A stretch of 64,000 nucleotides of DNA from Rhodococcoides fascians A44A (GTDB lineage Bacteria > Actinomycetota > Actinomycetes > Mycobacteriales > Mycobacteriaceae): the NCBI RefSeq assembly GCF_000760735.1, contig NZ_JMEX01000003.1, forward strand, positions 32,302 through 96,301, read 5' to 3'. Numbering within the stretch: the stretch's first letter is position 1; each line of letters begins with the position of its first letter. A model generated the notes under the pieces. It had not been told where the DNA came from. It did no database searches and worked only from the letters and a program-made list of their open reading frames with translations. This document shows positions 24,908-33,943 of this stretch, piece by piece. A program made the translations under genes and the position numbers.

Positions 24908-26032
24908 CTACTGCTCCTTGCTGTCTGCCGCGCCCAGGCGACGAGTTTCGACGTCCGACGCCCCGTCGGTGCCGTCGAAGATGTGGATGTCCGACGCGTC
25001 GACCGACACGGTCACCGTCGCACCTTCGGTGATGTGACGTCCGCCCTTCGACAACGCGATGAGAGTAATTCCGCCGAGATCGACGGACACCTCGACGTCG
25101 CGTCCGAGACGTTCGGCGAGTACGACGGTGCCCTCGAAGTTCACCTTCCCCGGCTGCGTCGACGCCTGCGCGAGCACGTCGACGTCGCAGGGCCGAATGC
25201 CGATGCGCGCGTTGTCCCCTCTCGACAGCATTGCCGGAGCGGACACCTCGATGCTGCTTCCCAACACGCGCAGCGATCCGTCGTCGACGGTTGCGTCGTA
25301 GAGGTTGATCTCGGGCTGACCGAGGGCCTTGGCGACGAACGTGTCCGCCGGTGTACGCCAGATGTTCTCGGGAGTGTCCACCTGGACCACACGCCCCTCG
25401 CGGAGGATCGCGATGCGATCTCCCAGGGCGAGGGCTTCCTGATAATCGTGGGTGACGTAGACGGTGGTGGTCTTGGACATCTCACCCAACTGCCTCAGTT
25501 CGACGCGCATGGCCGCACGAAGCTTCGCATCGAGGTGCGAGAGGGGCTCGTCCAGCAGGTAGACGTCGGCCGGACGGACCAGCACGCGACCGAGCGCGAC
25601 ACGCTGACGTTGACCGTTGGACAGCTCGCGCGGAAACCGCTTCAGCAGATGGTCGATACCGAGAGTCGTCGTCACGGACTTGATGCGTTCGGTCTGCTCG
25701 GCTTCGGTGTACTTGCCGGTGCGGCCGGACTTCAGCGGCGATGCCAGGTTCTCCGACACGGTCTTCTGCGGGTACAACGCGTAGCTCTCGAACGCCATCG
25801 CGACGTTGCGGTGGTACGGCTCCACAGCTGTCATGTCCGTGCCACCGATGTGGACGGCACCGTCGTCGACCTCGACCAGTCCTGCAATGGACTTGAGCGT
25901 CGTGGTCTTGCCCGCCCCGGACGGACCGAGGATGACGAAGAACTCGCCGTCCGCGATGTCGAGATCGAGTCCGTCGATTCCGATCTTCTTGCCGTACTTC
26001 TTGCTCAGTCCTTTGACTGCAAGCTGTGCCAT
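24908..26032 (-). CDS. CUT1-type ABC importer ATPase (second of two)
   Basis: A 374-residue ATPase. Walker A is GPSGAGKTT, the signature LSNGQRQRVALGR, Walker B LLDEPLSHLD and the switch His VTHDYQEALALGDR. A TOBE-type C-terminal region follows. The Q-loop again has Glu (VAMAFESYALYP). The stop is adjacent to the start of the other ATPase and the start adjoins the permease stop, so the genes form one transcription unit. It energises polyol uptake with its neighbour. Confidence 0.88.
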   Translation of the reverse strand: MAQLAVKGLSKKYGKKIGIDGLDLDIADGEFFVILGPSGAGKTTTLKSIAGLVEVDDGAVHIGGTDMTAVEPYHRNVAMAFESYALYPQKTVSENLASPLKSGRTGKYTEAEQTERIKSVTTTLGIDHLLKRFPRELSNGQRQRVALGRVLVRPADVYLLDEPLSHLDAKLRAAMRVELRQLGEMSKTTTVYVTHDYQEALALGDRIAILREGRVVQVDTPENIWRTPADTFVAKALGQPEINLYDATVDDGSLRVLGSSIEVSAPAMLSRGDNARIGIRPCDVDVLAQASTQPGKVNFEGTVVLAERLGRDVEVSVDLGGITLIALSKGGRHITEGATVTVSVDASDIHIFDGTDGASDVETRRLGAADSKEQ

Positions 26033-26899
26033 CTAGGATTTCACCGCCCCGAACGAGAGACCGCGAACCAGGTAGCGCTGAATGGTGAGCGCCAGGATCA
26101 GCGGTGGGAGTGCTGCGATGACTGCTGCCGCCGCAGTGAGGTTGTAGTAGGCCTGTCCGCCACCGCCGAGGTACTTGGTGATCGCGACGGTGACCGTGCT
26201 GGCGTTGCTGTCGGACAGGATGAGCGGGAAGACGTAGTTGTTCCACGCGAAGATGAAGGCCAGCAATGCAGCTGCAGCGATGCCCGGACGCACCAACGGA
26301 AGAGCGACCATGACGAACGCCCGCGAGCGGGTGTACCCGTCGAGAAGCGCGGCCTGTTCCAGATCCTCCGGCAGATCCTGGAAGTAGGAGCGCAGGATCC
26401 ACACGACGAGCGGCATGGTCACCAACTGCAGCACCCAGATCATGCCGACCTTGGTGTCGAACAACCCGATCTGGTTGTAGATGACGAACAGCGGCACGAT
26501 CACCATGAGCTCGGGCGCGAATCGGAACGAGAGCATCTGGAACATCAGATCGTTGCTGCCCTTGTACTGCCAGCGACCCGCCGCATAGGCGGCGGGGATA
26601 CCGATGACGAGCGAGACGATGACCGCGCCGCCGCAGTTGATGAGGCTGGTGAGCAGAGACGACGTGAAATCGACGCTGGTGAGGTCGGTTCCGCGCTGGC
26701 TGAGCACGGTTCCGAAGTTCTCGAACGTCGGCGTGAAGGAGAAGTACGTGCTCGTCTGCTCGGCGTCGGACTTCAGCGCCAGTAACACCATCCACACGAT
26801 GGGGAACAGCGAGAACACGAACCACACCAGCAGTACGACGTCCGCGGCGACCGAGGCCGGGGTGAACCGGCGCTGCCCTGGAAGCAATTCCTTTGCCAT
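26033..26899 (-). CDS. ABC importer permease, MalG type
   Basis: A 288-residue inner-membrane permease with six predicted membrane segments, beginning after a short cytoplasmic N-terminus (SVAADVVLLVWFVFSLFPIVW). The EAA loop that docks the ATPase is visible as DLPEDLEQAALLDGYTRSRAF. A terminal LSFGAVKS tail resembles CUT1 permeases. It abuts the second ATPase gene and lies 4 bp after the companion permease. It forms the translocation path for the polyol together with that protein. Confidence 0.9.
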   Translation of the reverse strand: MAKELLPGQRRFTPASVAADVVLLVWFVFSLFPIVWMVLLALKSDAEQTSTYFSFTPTFENFGTVLSQRGTDLTSVDFTSSLLTSLINCGGAVIVSLVIGIPAAYAAGRWQYKGSNDLMFQMLSFRFAPELMVIVPLFVIYNQIGLFDTKVGMIWVLQLVTMPLVVWILRSYFQDLPEDLEQAALLDGYTRSRAFVMVALPLVRPGIAAAALLAFIFAWNNYVFPLILSDSNASTVTVAITKYLGGGGQAYYNLTAAAAVIAALPPLILALTIQRYLVRGLSFGAVKS

Positions 26900-26903
26900 G
26901 ATG

Positions 26904-27851
26904 TCAGTTCTCCGCTCCAGCGGCGCGCCGCTGTGCTTTGCCGAGCACGCTCACGAGGAAGCGCGCGGTGATGAACACGAGGATCCACAGCAGGAACATG
27001 TAGGTGCTGCCGCGGGAGTAGTCGAGGTTGATGATCGAGTCCTCGAACGCACCGATCTGCAACGAACGGGTCGCGACACCCGGCCCACCGGCCGTCAGAA
27101 CCCATGGCACGTCGAAGAACTTGAGGTTGTCCATGAAGCGGAAGATCACCGCGACGAGGATGTACGGCCACAGCATCGGCAACATGAGCCGGCGGAACAT
27201 GTAGAACCAGCTCGCGCCGTCGACCTCGGACGCTTCGAACGGTTCCTTCGGCAGGGAACGGATGCCGGCGAGAACGAGAATCGCGACGAACGGCGTGAAG
27301 ATCCACAGGTCGACGAGGATCACCGAGAACAGCGCGTTCTGACTGCTCAACCAGTCGAACGTGTTGCCCAGTCCCAGAACGTGATTCAGCACACCGAACT
27401 GCGGGTTGAACATCAGCTTCCACACCACCGCGGCGATCACCGGCGCGATCATCAGCGGAAGGATCAGCACCTTCTCGAAGATGCGGCCGACGATCGACGA
27501 CCGGTTGAGCAGCAGCGCGATGATCACGCCGATGACGGTCTCCACGATGGTCGCCACCACTGCGAACGTGCCCGTGACGCGCACGCTCGACCAGAACTGC
27601 GCGTCACCGAGAACGCTGGCGTAGTTGGCGAAGCCGACGAACACCGGGTTCGGGTTCACGGCAGCGTAGTTGAGGAACGAGTACCACGCGCCGACGAAGA
27701 ACGGGTACAGAATTCCGACGACGATCAGGACGGCGGGAACCGACAACAGATACGGACGCAGCCGACGACGCCACCGCGGCACCTCGGGCTTGGCCGTGGA
27801 ACCCGGAACAGGCGCGCCCGTCGAACGCGAAGGCTCAGTGCGCGTGGCCAT
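26904..27851 (-). CDS. ABC importer permease, MalF type
   Basis: A 315-residue inner-membrane permease with six predicted segments after a 30-residue basic, Pro-rich N-terminus (RRRLRPYLLSVPAVLIVVG). The EAA-like loop is SLPKEPFEASEVDGASWFYMF. It precedes the MalG-type gene by 4 bp and follows the binding-protein gene by 24 bp, the usual CUT1 order of binding protein, F, G, ATPases. It is the second half of the channel. Confidence 0.9.
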   Translation of the reverse strand: MATRTEPSRSTGAPVPGSTAKPEVPRWRRRLRPYLLSVPAVLIVVGILYPFFVGAWYSFLNYAAVNPNPVFVGFANYASVLGDAQFWSSVRVTGTFAVVATIVETVIGVIIALLLNRSSIVGRIFEKVLILPLMIAPVIAAVVWKLMFNPQFGVLNHVLGLGNTFDWLSSQNALFSVILVDLWIFTPFVAILVLAGIRSLPKEPFEASEVDGASWFYMFRRLMLPMLWPYILVAVIFRFMDNLKFFDVPWVLTAGGPGVATRSLQIGAFEDSIINLDYSRGSTYMFLLWILVFITARFLVSVLGKAQRRAAGAEN

Positions 27852-27875
27852 GACGTACCTCTTTCTGAAAAGTCA

Positions 27876-29282
27876 TCACAGGTTCACCTTCGAGGTGTTG
27901 GTTTTCGCCAGTCCGTCGAGCCGGGACTGAGCGTCGTCGCCGCCGTAGATGTCCTGGAGTGCCGACGCCCAGTTCTGCGTGGTGTCGAAGAACTTCTTCT
28001 GCGGAGTGAACTGGATCTTCGACTGGTCGATCACGGTCTCGAACGTCTCGAGATAACCCGCTTGGTCGGCGACCTGGTCCTTGAAGACACCGTCGAACAC
28101 GGACTTGCGGACCGGGTCGGCGTAGATCCCGCCCTGAACAGCTTTCGACATCGCTTCCTTGCCCGTGGCCCACTGCATGAACAGCCAGGCTGCGTGCTTG
28201 TTCTTCGACATCGAGTTCATCGCCAGCGACCACGTCCACAGGTTCGTGGCGTAGCTGCCGTCGGGACCTGCAGGACCGGGGTACCACCCGATGTTGCCTG
28301 CCTGTGCCGACGCACCCGGCTTGTTCTTCGGGTAGGTCGCACTGTCGGCGTCGAACACCATCATGGCTTTGCCATCACCGAGATCACCGGTGGCGTTGGG
28401 GTAGTCGTAGGACGTCCACGACGTCGGTCCGGCCTTGTGCTGCATCTCGATCCACTTCTCGGTGAACGCAACTGCCTTCTCCGAGTTCATCCGGGCCTGC
28501 AACTCGCCGTTCTCGAAGACGTAGTCCTGCGCACCTTCACGCGTGAACTGGGTCATGAAGCCGGGGTGAATCGTCGCCCACGACTTGGACCCGCGAGTCG
28601 CGATTCCGTAGCGGTTCTGCGAACGATCGGTGAGGTCGATGGCCAGCTGCACGAAGTTGTCGAAGGTGTCCGGCAGCGTGATGCCGTTGTCGTCGAAGAA
28701 CTTCTTGTTGTACGCAACGACGTTGTTCTCGAATCCCCACGGCAGCGCCCACTGACCACCGGTACCGAGCGGTGAGCCCTGCTCGAAATCCCAGCTGGTC
28801 GACGTGCGCAGACCCTCGTAGATGTCCTCGAAGTCGTACTCGGCGCTGGTGGCCGAACTGTTCTGCAACCAGGGGTTCAAGTCCTCGAGCCATCCGGGCG
28901 GGCCGTACTGCCAGATGAAGTACGCCCCCAGCATGAAGACGTCGTGTTTGCCGGTACCGCCGGCAAGTTCGGTGTTGAGCTTGGTGAAGTAGTCCGCCTC
29001 GGGCACCAGGTCCGCATTGACGGTGATGCCGGTCAGCTGTTCGAACTCGGCGAGCAGCGGTTGGAACGACTGCTGGTACGGATGCGGGGTCTGCAGGATG
29101 TTGAGGGTCGTACCCTCCACGGCCTTCCAATCGAACGACCCGCTCACTTCGCCGGCGCCGTTGACGGCGTTCACGCCACCTCCGACTCCGCAGGACGACA
29201 GAATCGGCACCGACGCTGCGGCGACGCCTGCCAGCCCCATCGCGCGGAGCATGTCCCGCCTCGAGAATTGACGATAAGTCAT
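27876..29282 (-). CDS. Tat-exported sugar-alcohol-binding lipoprotein
   Basis: A 468-residue extracytoplasmic solute-binding protein of the CUT1 group. The N-terminus has a twin-arginine motif (QFSRRDMLRAMG) and a lipobox ILSSCG, so it should be folded in the cytoplasm, exported by Tat and lipid-anchored. The mature part shows family blocks such as TTLNILQTPHPYQQSF and GWYPGPAGPDGSYA. It opens the transporter part of the operon after the dehydrogenase. The related M. smegmatis protein was reported to bind D-threitol; that ligand is an inference here. Confidence 0.85.
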   Translation of the reverse strand: MTYRQFSRRDMLRAMGLAGVAAASVPILSSCGVGGGVNAVNGAGEVSGSFDWKAVEGTTLNILQTPHPYQQSFQPLLAEFEQLTGITVNADLVPEADYFTKLNTELAGGTGKHDVFMLGAYFIWQYGPPGWLEDLNPWLQNSSATSAEYDFEDIYEGLRTSTSWDFEQGSPLGTGGQWALPWGFENNVVAYNKKFFDDNGITLPDTFDNFVQLAIDLTDRSQNRYGIATRGSKSWATIHPGFMTQFTREGAQDYVFENGELQARMNSEKAVAFTEKWIEMQHKAGPTSWTSYDYPNATGDLGDGKAMMVFDADSATYPKNKPGASAQAGNIGWYPGPAGPDGSYATNLWTWSLAMNSMSKNKHAAWLFMQWATGKEAMSKAVQGGIYADPVRKSVFDGVFKDQVADQAGYLETFETVIDQSKIQFTPQKKFFDTTQNWASALQDIYGGDDAQSRLDGLAKTNTSKVNL

Positions 29283-29317
29283 GGGTAAGTCTCCAAAGTG
29301 CTTCGTGCAGGAGCGAA

Positions 29318-30409
29318 TCAGGACGGAATCAGCGAAACCTTGACCGACTCTGCGCCGCTTCCGACGAGGTCGAGACCCTTCTGGAAGTCAGCGAGGGGTA
29401 GTTGATGGGTGCAGATCTTGTCCATCGGCAAGACACCGGACTCGATCATGCGGATGGCTGCGGGCCAGCAGTACGGGCCGAGATGCGCGCCGAGAACGTC
29501 GAGTTCCTTGTCGTCGGAGATGATCGACCAGTCGACCGTGACATCGCTTCCGAAGACGCCGTATTCGACGTACGTGCCGAGCTTGCGAAGCAGGTTGAGT
29601 CCCTGCGGAACGGCAGTGGGATGTCCTGTCCCTTCGAGGTAGACGTCGGCGCCGTATCCGTCGGTGAGGTCCTTGACGATCTTCTCGGCATCCTCGTTGC
29701 GGATGTCGACGACGATGTCGGCGCCGCATTCCTTCGCGAGCGCCAGCTTCTCCGGCTGCATGTCGAGCGCGATGACATGCGCGGGGTTCTTCGCCCGTGC
29801 GCCGGCGATCATACCCAGGCCGATGGGGCCGCATCCTGCGACGACGACGACGTCGTCGAATGTGATCCCTGCCCGCTCGACGGCGTGCAGCGAGCAGGAC
29901 AGGGGCTCGGTGAATGCTGCGTGCGCGGCGGGGATGTCCTTGGACACTTTGTGCACCAATGCTTCTGCGGGGTACACCATGTAGCTGGCCATTGCGCCGG
30001 GGGTGCGACGCTTGAATCCGTACAGGTCGTGCGGCGCGCACATGTGGTACTGGCCGCGCAGGCAGAAGCGACACTTCCAGCACGGCACGATCTGCTCCGA
30101 CACCACACGGTCACCGACCGAGACGTTCCACCTGGCCGACGCCTCGTCGTCGATCACAACGATTTCACCCACGAATTCGTGACCGGGAATGACGTCGGTC
30201 TCGGCCCAGGCGGGTCGGTTCTCGTCGCCCCAGAACTTCGCTGCGCCGTGGTAGCACTTGAGGTCGCTTGCGCAGATCCCGACCGCCTCGACGCGAACCA
30301 GGGCTTCGCCGGGCCCGGGTACCGGTACCGGCACTTCCTCGAGCCGGTAGTCCTCCGGGCCGTGGCAGACCACAGCCTGCATCTTCTCCGGGATTGTCGT
30401 GTCCGGCAT
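29318..30409 (-). CDS. eltD: Zinc-dependent polyol dehydrogenase, probable erythritol/L-threitol dehydrogenase
   Basis: A 363-residue MDR with zinc sites. Catalytic ligands lie in GICASDLKCYHG and PGHEFVGE, and structural zinc cysteines in PCWKCRFCLRGQYHMC. The Rossmann block is VVVVAGCGPIGLGMIAGARAKN, with acidic ALDMQPEK indicating NAD preference. It is the promoter-proximal gene of the leftward operon. In M. smegmatis the corresponding enzyme (EltD) oxidises erythritol and L-threitol to erythrulose. The neighbouring kinase and isomerase make this function likely, though other C4-C5 polyols are possible. Confidence 0.83.
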   Translation of the reverse strand: MPDTTIPEKMQAVVCHGPEDYRLEEVPVPVPGPGEALVRVEAVGICASDLKCYHGAAKFWGDENRPAWAETDVIPGHEFVGEIVVIDDEASARWNVSVGDRVVSEQIVPCWKCRFCLRGQYHMCAPHDLYGFKRRTPGAMASYMVYPAEALVHKVSKDIPAAHAAFTEPLSCSLHAVERAGITFDDVVVVAGCGPIGLGMIAGARAKNPAHVIALDMQPEKLALAKECGADIVVDIRNEDAEKIVKDLTDGYGADVYLEGTGHPTAVPQGLNLLRKLGTYVEYGVFGSDVTVDWSIISDDKELDVLGAHLGPYCWPAAIRMIESGVLPMDKICTHQLPLADFQKGLDLVGSGAESVKVSLIPS

Positions 30410-30482
30410 CTATGACTCCTCGTTCAGCAGTTTCGTGTCCGCGCGGTCGTCGCGGGTGAGGCGAGACATTGCCTGTCGGCGA

Positions 30483-30498
30483 TGTGTTGGCGCTCACA
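30483..30498. promoter_or_regulatory. GlxR/CRP-type site in the polyol control region
   Basis: TGTGTTGGCGCTCACA matches the TGTGA-N6-TCACA consensus of actinobacterial cAMP-receptor proteins with one mismatch. It lies 74 bp before the dehydrogenase start and 86 bp before the regulator start, suited to carbon-source control of both transcripts. Binding is inferred from the sequence only. Confidence 0.5.
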
Positions 30499-30513
30499 TT
30501 AACGAACAGGTAT

Positions 30514-30567
30514 ACATATGTCCAGAACGAATGTTCAGCAATTCAAACTCCGTGCACATATGTTCAG
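30514..30567. promoter_or_regulatory. Direct-repeat operator candidate for the SorC regulator
   Basis: ACATATGTCCAG (30514-30525) and ACATATGTTCAG (30556-30567) are 12-bp direct repeats exactly 42 bp apart, four helical turns. GAACGAATGTTC (30525-30536), a 4-bp-arm palindrome, and a further GAACA half-site at 30504 lie beside them. SorC-family tetramers bind spaced repeated sites, so this is the likely regulator target between the divergent transcripts. Confidence 0.55.
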
Positions 30568-30583
30568 TGGGATACTTCCGACC

Positions 30584-31615
30584 ATGGCGATCACAGGATC
30601 TGCGAGCGAGAACCCCCTGTCGGGCCAATCGGCCGACGGGAGCCACTTCGCGCCGACCTTGCTCTACACGGCGGCCAAGCTCTACTACGACGAGGACGCC
30701 ACTCAGGCCGAGGTCGCCGCCAAACTCGGAACCAGCCGAGCGACGGTCAGCAGACTTCTCTCCGAGGCGAGGCGTCAGGGAATCGTTCGTATCGAGGTCG
30801 TGCCACCGAGCAACTACTCGCAGGACGATCTGGCGGACAGCGTTGCGTCCGCCCTCGGCCTCGAGTACGTCTACCTGTCGGCACCCCTGCCCCCGGCCAC
30901 GCCGTCGAAACCGACGGTCGATCTCATGGGTCGCTACCTCGCTCCCGCAGTGTCCAAGGCACTCGCCGCGGTCGGGCTCGTCCCCGGCGACATCCTGTTG
31001 GTCTCCTCCGGCAGAACCGTGTACGAAGTGGCTCAGTTCGACCTGGACAGAATCCCGGGAATCCTGGTGGCTCCGACCGTCGGCGGCAACGACCAGCCCG
31101 AGGAGTGGTACCAGACGAACGAGATCACCAGACTGATCTCCAACAAACTCGGCGGACGAGCCAACTACCTGTTCGCACCCGCGCTTCCCGGTGCCGATCT
31201 GTACTCGATCATCCACTCGGACCCCGCAATTCAACGCGTGCTCGAACTCTGGCCCCAGGCCCGGTGCATCCTGATGGGCGTCGGGGCACCTCCCCTCCTG
31301 CGCTCCGACATACCCCGCTTCGTCCCGACCGACTCCGCATCACTGCGAGACTCTGTCGGCGACGTGTGCTCACGCTTCTACGACCGGGACGGAAACTCTG
31401 TCGAGTTCCCCGGCTCCGATCGTCTGATCGCGGTGGAACTGGATGCACTGCAGAAGATTCCGGTCGGTATCGCGGTGGCAGTCGGGTCGGACAAAGTGGT
31501 GCCGATCGTCAGCGGCGCGCGAGCGCACTTCTTCAATCGACTCGTCACGGACCCGGCGACCGCACAGGACATCCTGTCCCACATCACGACACTCGACGAG
31601 GAAGACACGGCATGA
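30584..31615 (+). CDS. SorC/DeoR-family sugar-responsive regulator
   Basis: A 343-residue SorC-type regulator. The helix-turn-helix is at about residues 30-65 (LYYDEDATQAEVAAKLGTSRATVSRLLSEAR, with the recognition helix in the second half). Residues 80-340 form the NagB-like sugar-phosphate-binding domain (GDILLVSSGRTVYEVAQ, ILMGVGAPPLL). ATG 30584 is preferred over ATG 30518, which lies inside the repeated operator. It is divergent from the polyol operon and overlaps the short-chain dehydrogenase start by ATGA, so it probably controls both directions, with erythrulose phosphate or a similar intermediate as inducer. Confidence 0.87.
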   Translation: MAITGSASENPLSGQSADGSHFAPTLLYTAAKLYYDEDATQAEVAAKLGTSRATVSRLLSEARRQGIVRIEVVPPSNYSQDDLADSVASALGLEYVYLSAPLPPATPSKPTVDLMGRYLAPAVSKALAAVGLVPGDILLVSSGRTVYEVAQFDLDRIPGILVAPTVGGNDQPEEWYQTNEITRLISNKLGGRANYLFAPALPGADLYSIIHSDPAIQRVLELWPQARCILMGVGAPPLLRSDIPRFVPTDSASLRDSVGDVCSRFYDRDGNSVEFPGSDRLIAVELDALQKIPVGIAVAVGSDKVVPIVSGARAHFFNRLVTDPATAQDILSHITTLDEEDTA

Positions 31616-32382
31616 CACCTACGATCGACCGATCCACGACTCCGAGCCTCGACGGCAAACGCGTGCTGATCACGGGCGCAAGTCGCGGCATCGGCGCCGA
31701 CATCGCGCAGACGTTCGCCGCGGCAGGCGCGCGCCTCGTTCTCTCCGGTCGAGATCACGAATCGCTCGAAAGCTTCTCTCGCACACTCGACACCGAGACC
31801 GCCATCGTCGTCGCAGATCTGTCGACAGCAGCGGGTCCGGACACGCTCGCCGCCGACGCCGTCGACGCATTCGGCGGCGTCGACGTACTCGTCAACAACG
31901 CCGGAATCTCCTACCCGGAAACGGTGGACGCACTCGATACAGCGCACTTCGACGAAGTGATCCAGGTCAATTTGAGAGCCCCGTCGTTGCTCGCAGCGCG
32001 TATCGGCCGAGCAATGGCGGACGGCGACGGCGGATCCATCGTCACCGTCGCATCGGCCGCGGCACTACGACCACTCCCCGAGCACTACGCGTACTGCACG
32101 TCCAAAGCCGGACTCATCATGGCCACCAAAGTGCTCGCGCTCGAACTCGGCGGGCGAGGCGTCCGGGCCAACTCCGTCTGCCCCACAGTAGTTCTCACCG
32201 ACATGGGCCAGAAGGTATGGGGCGACCCGGTGAAATCCGCACCGATGCTCGCGCGGATCCCCTCCGGCCGATTCGCCGAGCCGTCGGAGGTGTCGGCGAC
32301 TGCGCTGTGGCTCGCCTCCGACGCGTCGGCGATGATCAATGGAATCGACATCCCGGTCGACGGCGGTTACCTGGTCAGTTGA
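31612..32382 (+). CDS. dthD: Short-chain dehydrogenase, probable D-threitol dehydrogenase
   Basis: A 256-residue classical SDR. The cofactor motif is TGASRGIG near residue 22, NNAG is at about 98, and catalytic Ser and Y-x-x-x-K lie in VTVASAAALRPLPEHYAYCTSKAG. The C-terminal SAMINGIDIPVDGGYL is typical. Co-transcription with the SorC regulator (ATGA overlap) in a tetritol-type locus points to D-threitol oxidation to D-erythrulose, as shown for DthD in M. smegmatis; other polyols cannot be excluded. The last 16 bp overlap the convergent FGGY kinase gene. Confidence 0.75.
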   Translation: MTPTIDRSTTPSLDGKRVLITGASRGIGADIAQTFAAAGARLVLSGRDHESLESFSRTLDTETAIVVADLSTAAGPDTLAADAVDAFGGVDVLVNNAGISYPETVDALDTAHFDEVIQVNLRAPSLLAARIGRAMADGDGGSIVTVASAAALRPLPEHYAYCTSKAGLIMATKVLALELGGRGVRANSVCPTVVLTDMGQKVWGDPVKSAPMLARIPSGRFAEPSEVSATALWLASDASAMINGIDIPVDGGYLVS

Positions 32383-33848
32383 GCGCCCGCGTGCACGATG
32401 TCTCGCGTCGCCGGGTAGAGCTGGAGCCAACTGGCATACAGGTCGTCGTACAGGGCGCGGTGTGCAGGATTCGGCGGCACCTCGGATGCCACGGTGGCCC
32501 AGTCGGTTTCGGGCGATACCTCCCCGACCCCGATAGCGGCCAGCAGGCCGTCACCGTAGCTCGCCCCGATGGCCTGCTCGGTGACGAGCTGCGTCTGTCC
32601 GGTGATGTCGCTGAGCGCCTGCGCCCACACCGGACTCCGCAGCCCACCACCCACGGCGACGGCTCGGTTGACCGGCGTGGCCGCGTCGTCGAACATCTCC
32701 AGAATCTGCCTGATACCGAAGGAGATTCCCTCGTACGCAGCCCGGAAGATATGACCTCGTCCATGCCGAAGAGTCAGTCCTGCCATCACACCGCGAGCAT
32801 CGGCGTCGAACACCGGCGTTCGCTCGCCTGCGAGGTACGGCAGGATCAACAACCCCTCGGCCCCTGCTGGAACGGCCGATGCCTCACGCATCAGCTCCTC
32901 GAACGGCGCTCCACCGGTGAGTGTCCGAAGCCACGTGGTCAGTGAACCGGCGGTGGATGTTCCCGCCGCGAGTGCATACGTGCCTGCCTGCACTCCCGTG
33001 GTGGTCCACAGCGCAGAATTCGTGTGATAGTCCGCCAACACCTGCACCAGGAACATCGTCGATCCGTACATCAACATCAGATCACCCGGATGCCGCACTC
33101 CCACACTGAATGCCTCGGCGTACGCGTCGACAGTTCCCGCCACCACGGGCGTGCCGACAGGGATGCCGGACGCAGCACTGCCGCGCGCATCGACATGTCC
33201 GACGACCTCGCTCGGCCACGCCAACCTCGGCACCTCGAGTCCGCCCAGAACTCGGTCGATCCAGTCTGCGTTCCAACCGAATTCACGAACCGAGTAGAGA
33301 GGGTCGCACTGACTGGCCGTGTGATGGTCCTGCACGTACTCACCGGTGAGCTTGGCGACGATGTACGAATTGGATCCGTACCACCGTCTCGCACGATCGA
33401 ACACCTCCGGCTCGTTCTTGCGAACCCACTCGATCTTCGGCCCCACTGCCTGACTGGACAACGATTTGCCACATCGCTCCAGAATGGCGTCGGCACCGAA
33501 ATGCTCGGTGAGCTCCTTGATTTCGCACGAGGCCCGTGAATCGATCCCGTACAGGATCGCCGGCCGCACCGGACGCAGTTCGGAGTCGGTGAGCACCAGA
33601 CACGGACCGACCCCACTGACACAGACGCCCGCGACCTCGGAACCCGACGGAACCCGGTTCATCAACGCCGATGCGATGACGCACACGTCACCCCACCAGA
33701 CCGCATCCGCATCCACTTCCGCCCAGCCCGGGTGCGGTAACGACATCTCGTGGGCTCGCTGCTCCGAGGCGAGAACCTCTCCGTCGGCGGTGACGAGGAC
33801 GCCCTTGCTGCTGCCGGTGCCCATATCGATTCCCACGAACAACTTCAC
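32367..33848 (-). CDS. FGGY-family carbohydrate kinase
   Basis: A 493-residue sugar kinase read from GTG 33848. The N-terminal phosphate loop is FVGIDMGTGSSKGVLV and the catalytic Asp lies in VAGTVDAYAEAF. The adenosine-binding block is NRAVAVGGGLRSPVWAQAL. It resembles the xylulokinase/erythritol kinase part of the FGGY family, but sequence alone does not fix the sugar. It converges on the SDR gene and so belongs to the locus while having its own promoter. It may phosphorylate erythritol, an erythrulose isomer or a pentulose, widening the range of substrates. Confidence 0.83.
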   Translation of the reverse strand: MKLFVGIDMGTGSSKGVLVTADGEVLASEQRAHEMSLPHPGWAEVDADAVWWGDVCVIASALMNRVPSGSEVAGVCVSGVGPCLVLTDSELRPVRPAILYGIDSRASCEIKELTEHFGADAILERCGKSLSSQAVGPKIEWVRKNEPEVFDRARRWYGSNSYIVAKLTGEYVQDHHTASQCDPLYSVREFGWNADWIDRVLGGLEVPRLAWPSEVVGHVDARGSAASGIPVGTPVVAGTVDAYAEAFSVGVRHPGDLMLMYGSTMFLVQVLADYHTNSALWTTTGVQAGTYALAAGTSTAGSLTTWLRTLTGGAPFEELMREASAVPAGAEGLLILPYLAGERTPVFDADARGVMAGLTLRHGRGHIFRAAYEGISFGIRQILEMFDDAATPVNRAVAVGGGLRSPVWAQALSDITGQTQLVTEQAIGASYGDGLLAAIGVGEVSPETDWATVASEVPPNPAHRALYDDLYASWLQLYPATRDIVHAGAQLTR

Positions 33849-33943
33849 GATTGCAACACTAACGGAGCACATCGGCCGCTGTGGCCGGTAAGCACGCATC
33901 CACGATTACCGGCGTACCCCCACACAGGGCATCATTGCTGTTC

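Noticed and set aside
24893..28775. Two very long rightward open frames across the ABC importer
   Set aside because: They are antisense to four importer genes with strong motifs and show no domain.
30525..30536. GAACGAATGTTC as a LexA (SOS) box
   Set aside because: The core fits GAAC-N4-GTTC but the flanks do not match TCGAAC/GTTCGA, and it lies among repeats better explained by the SorC regulator.
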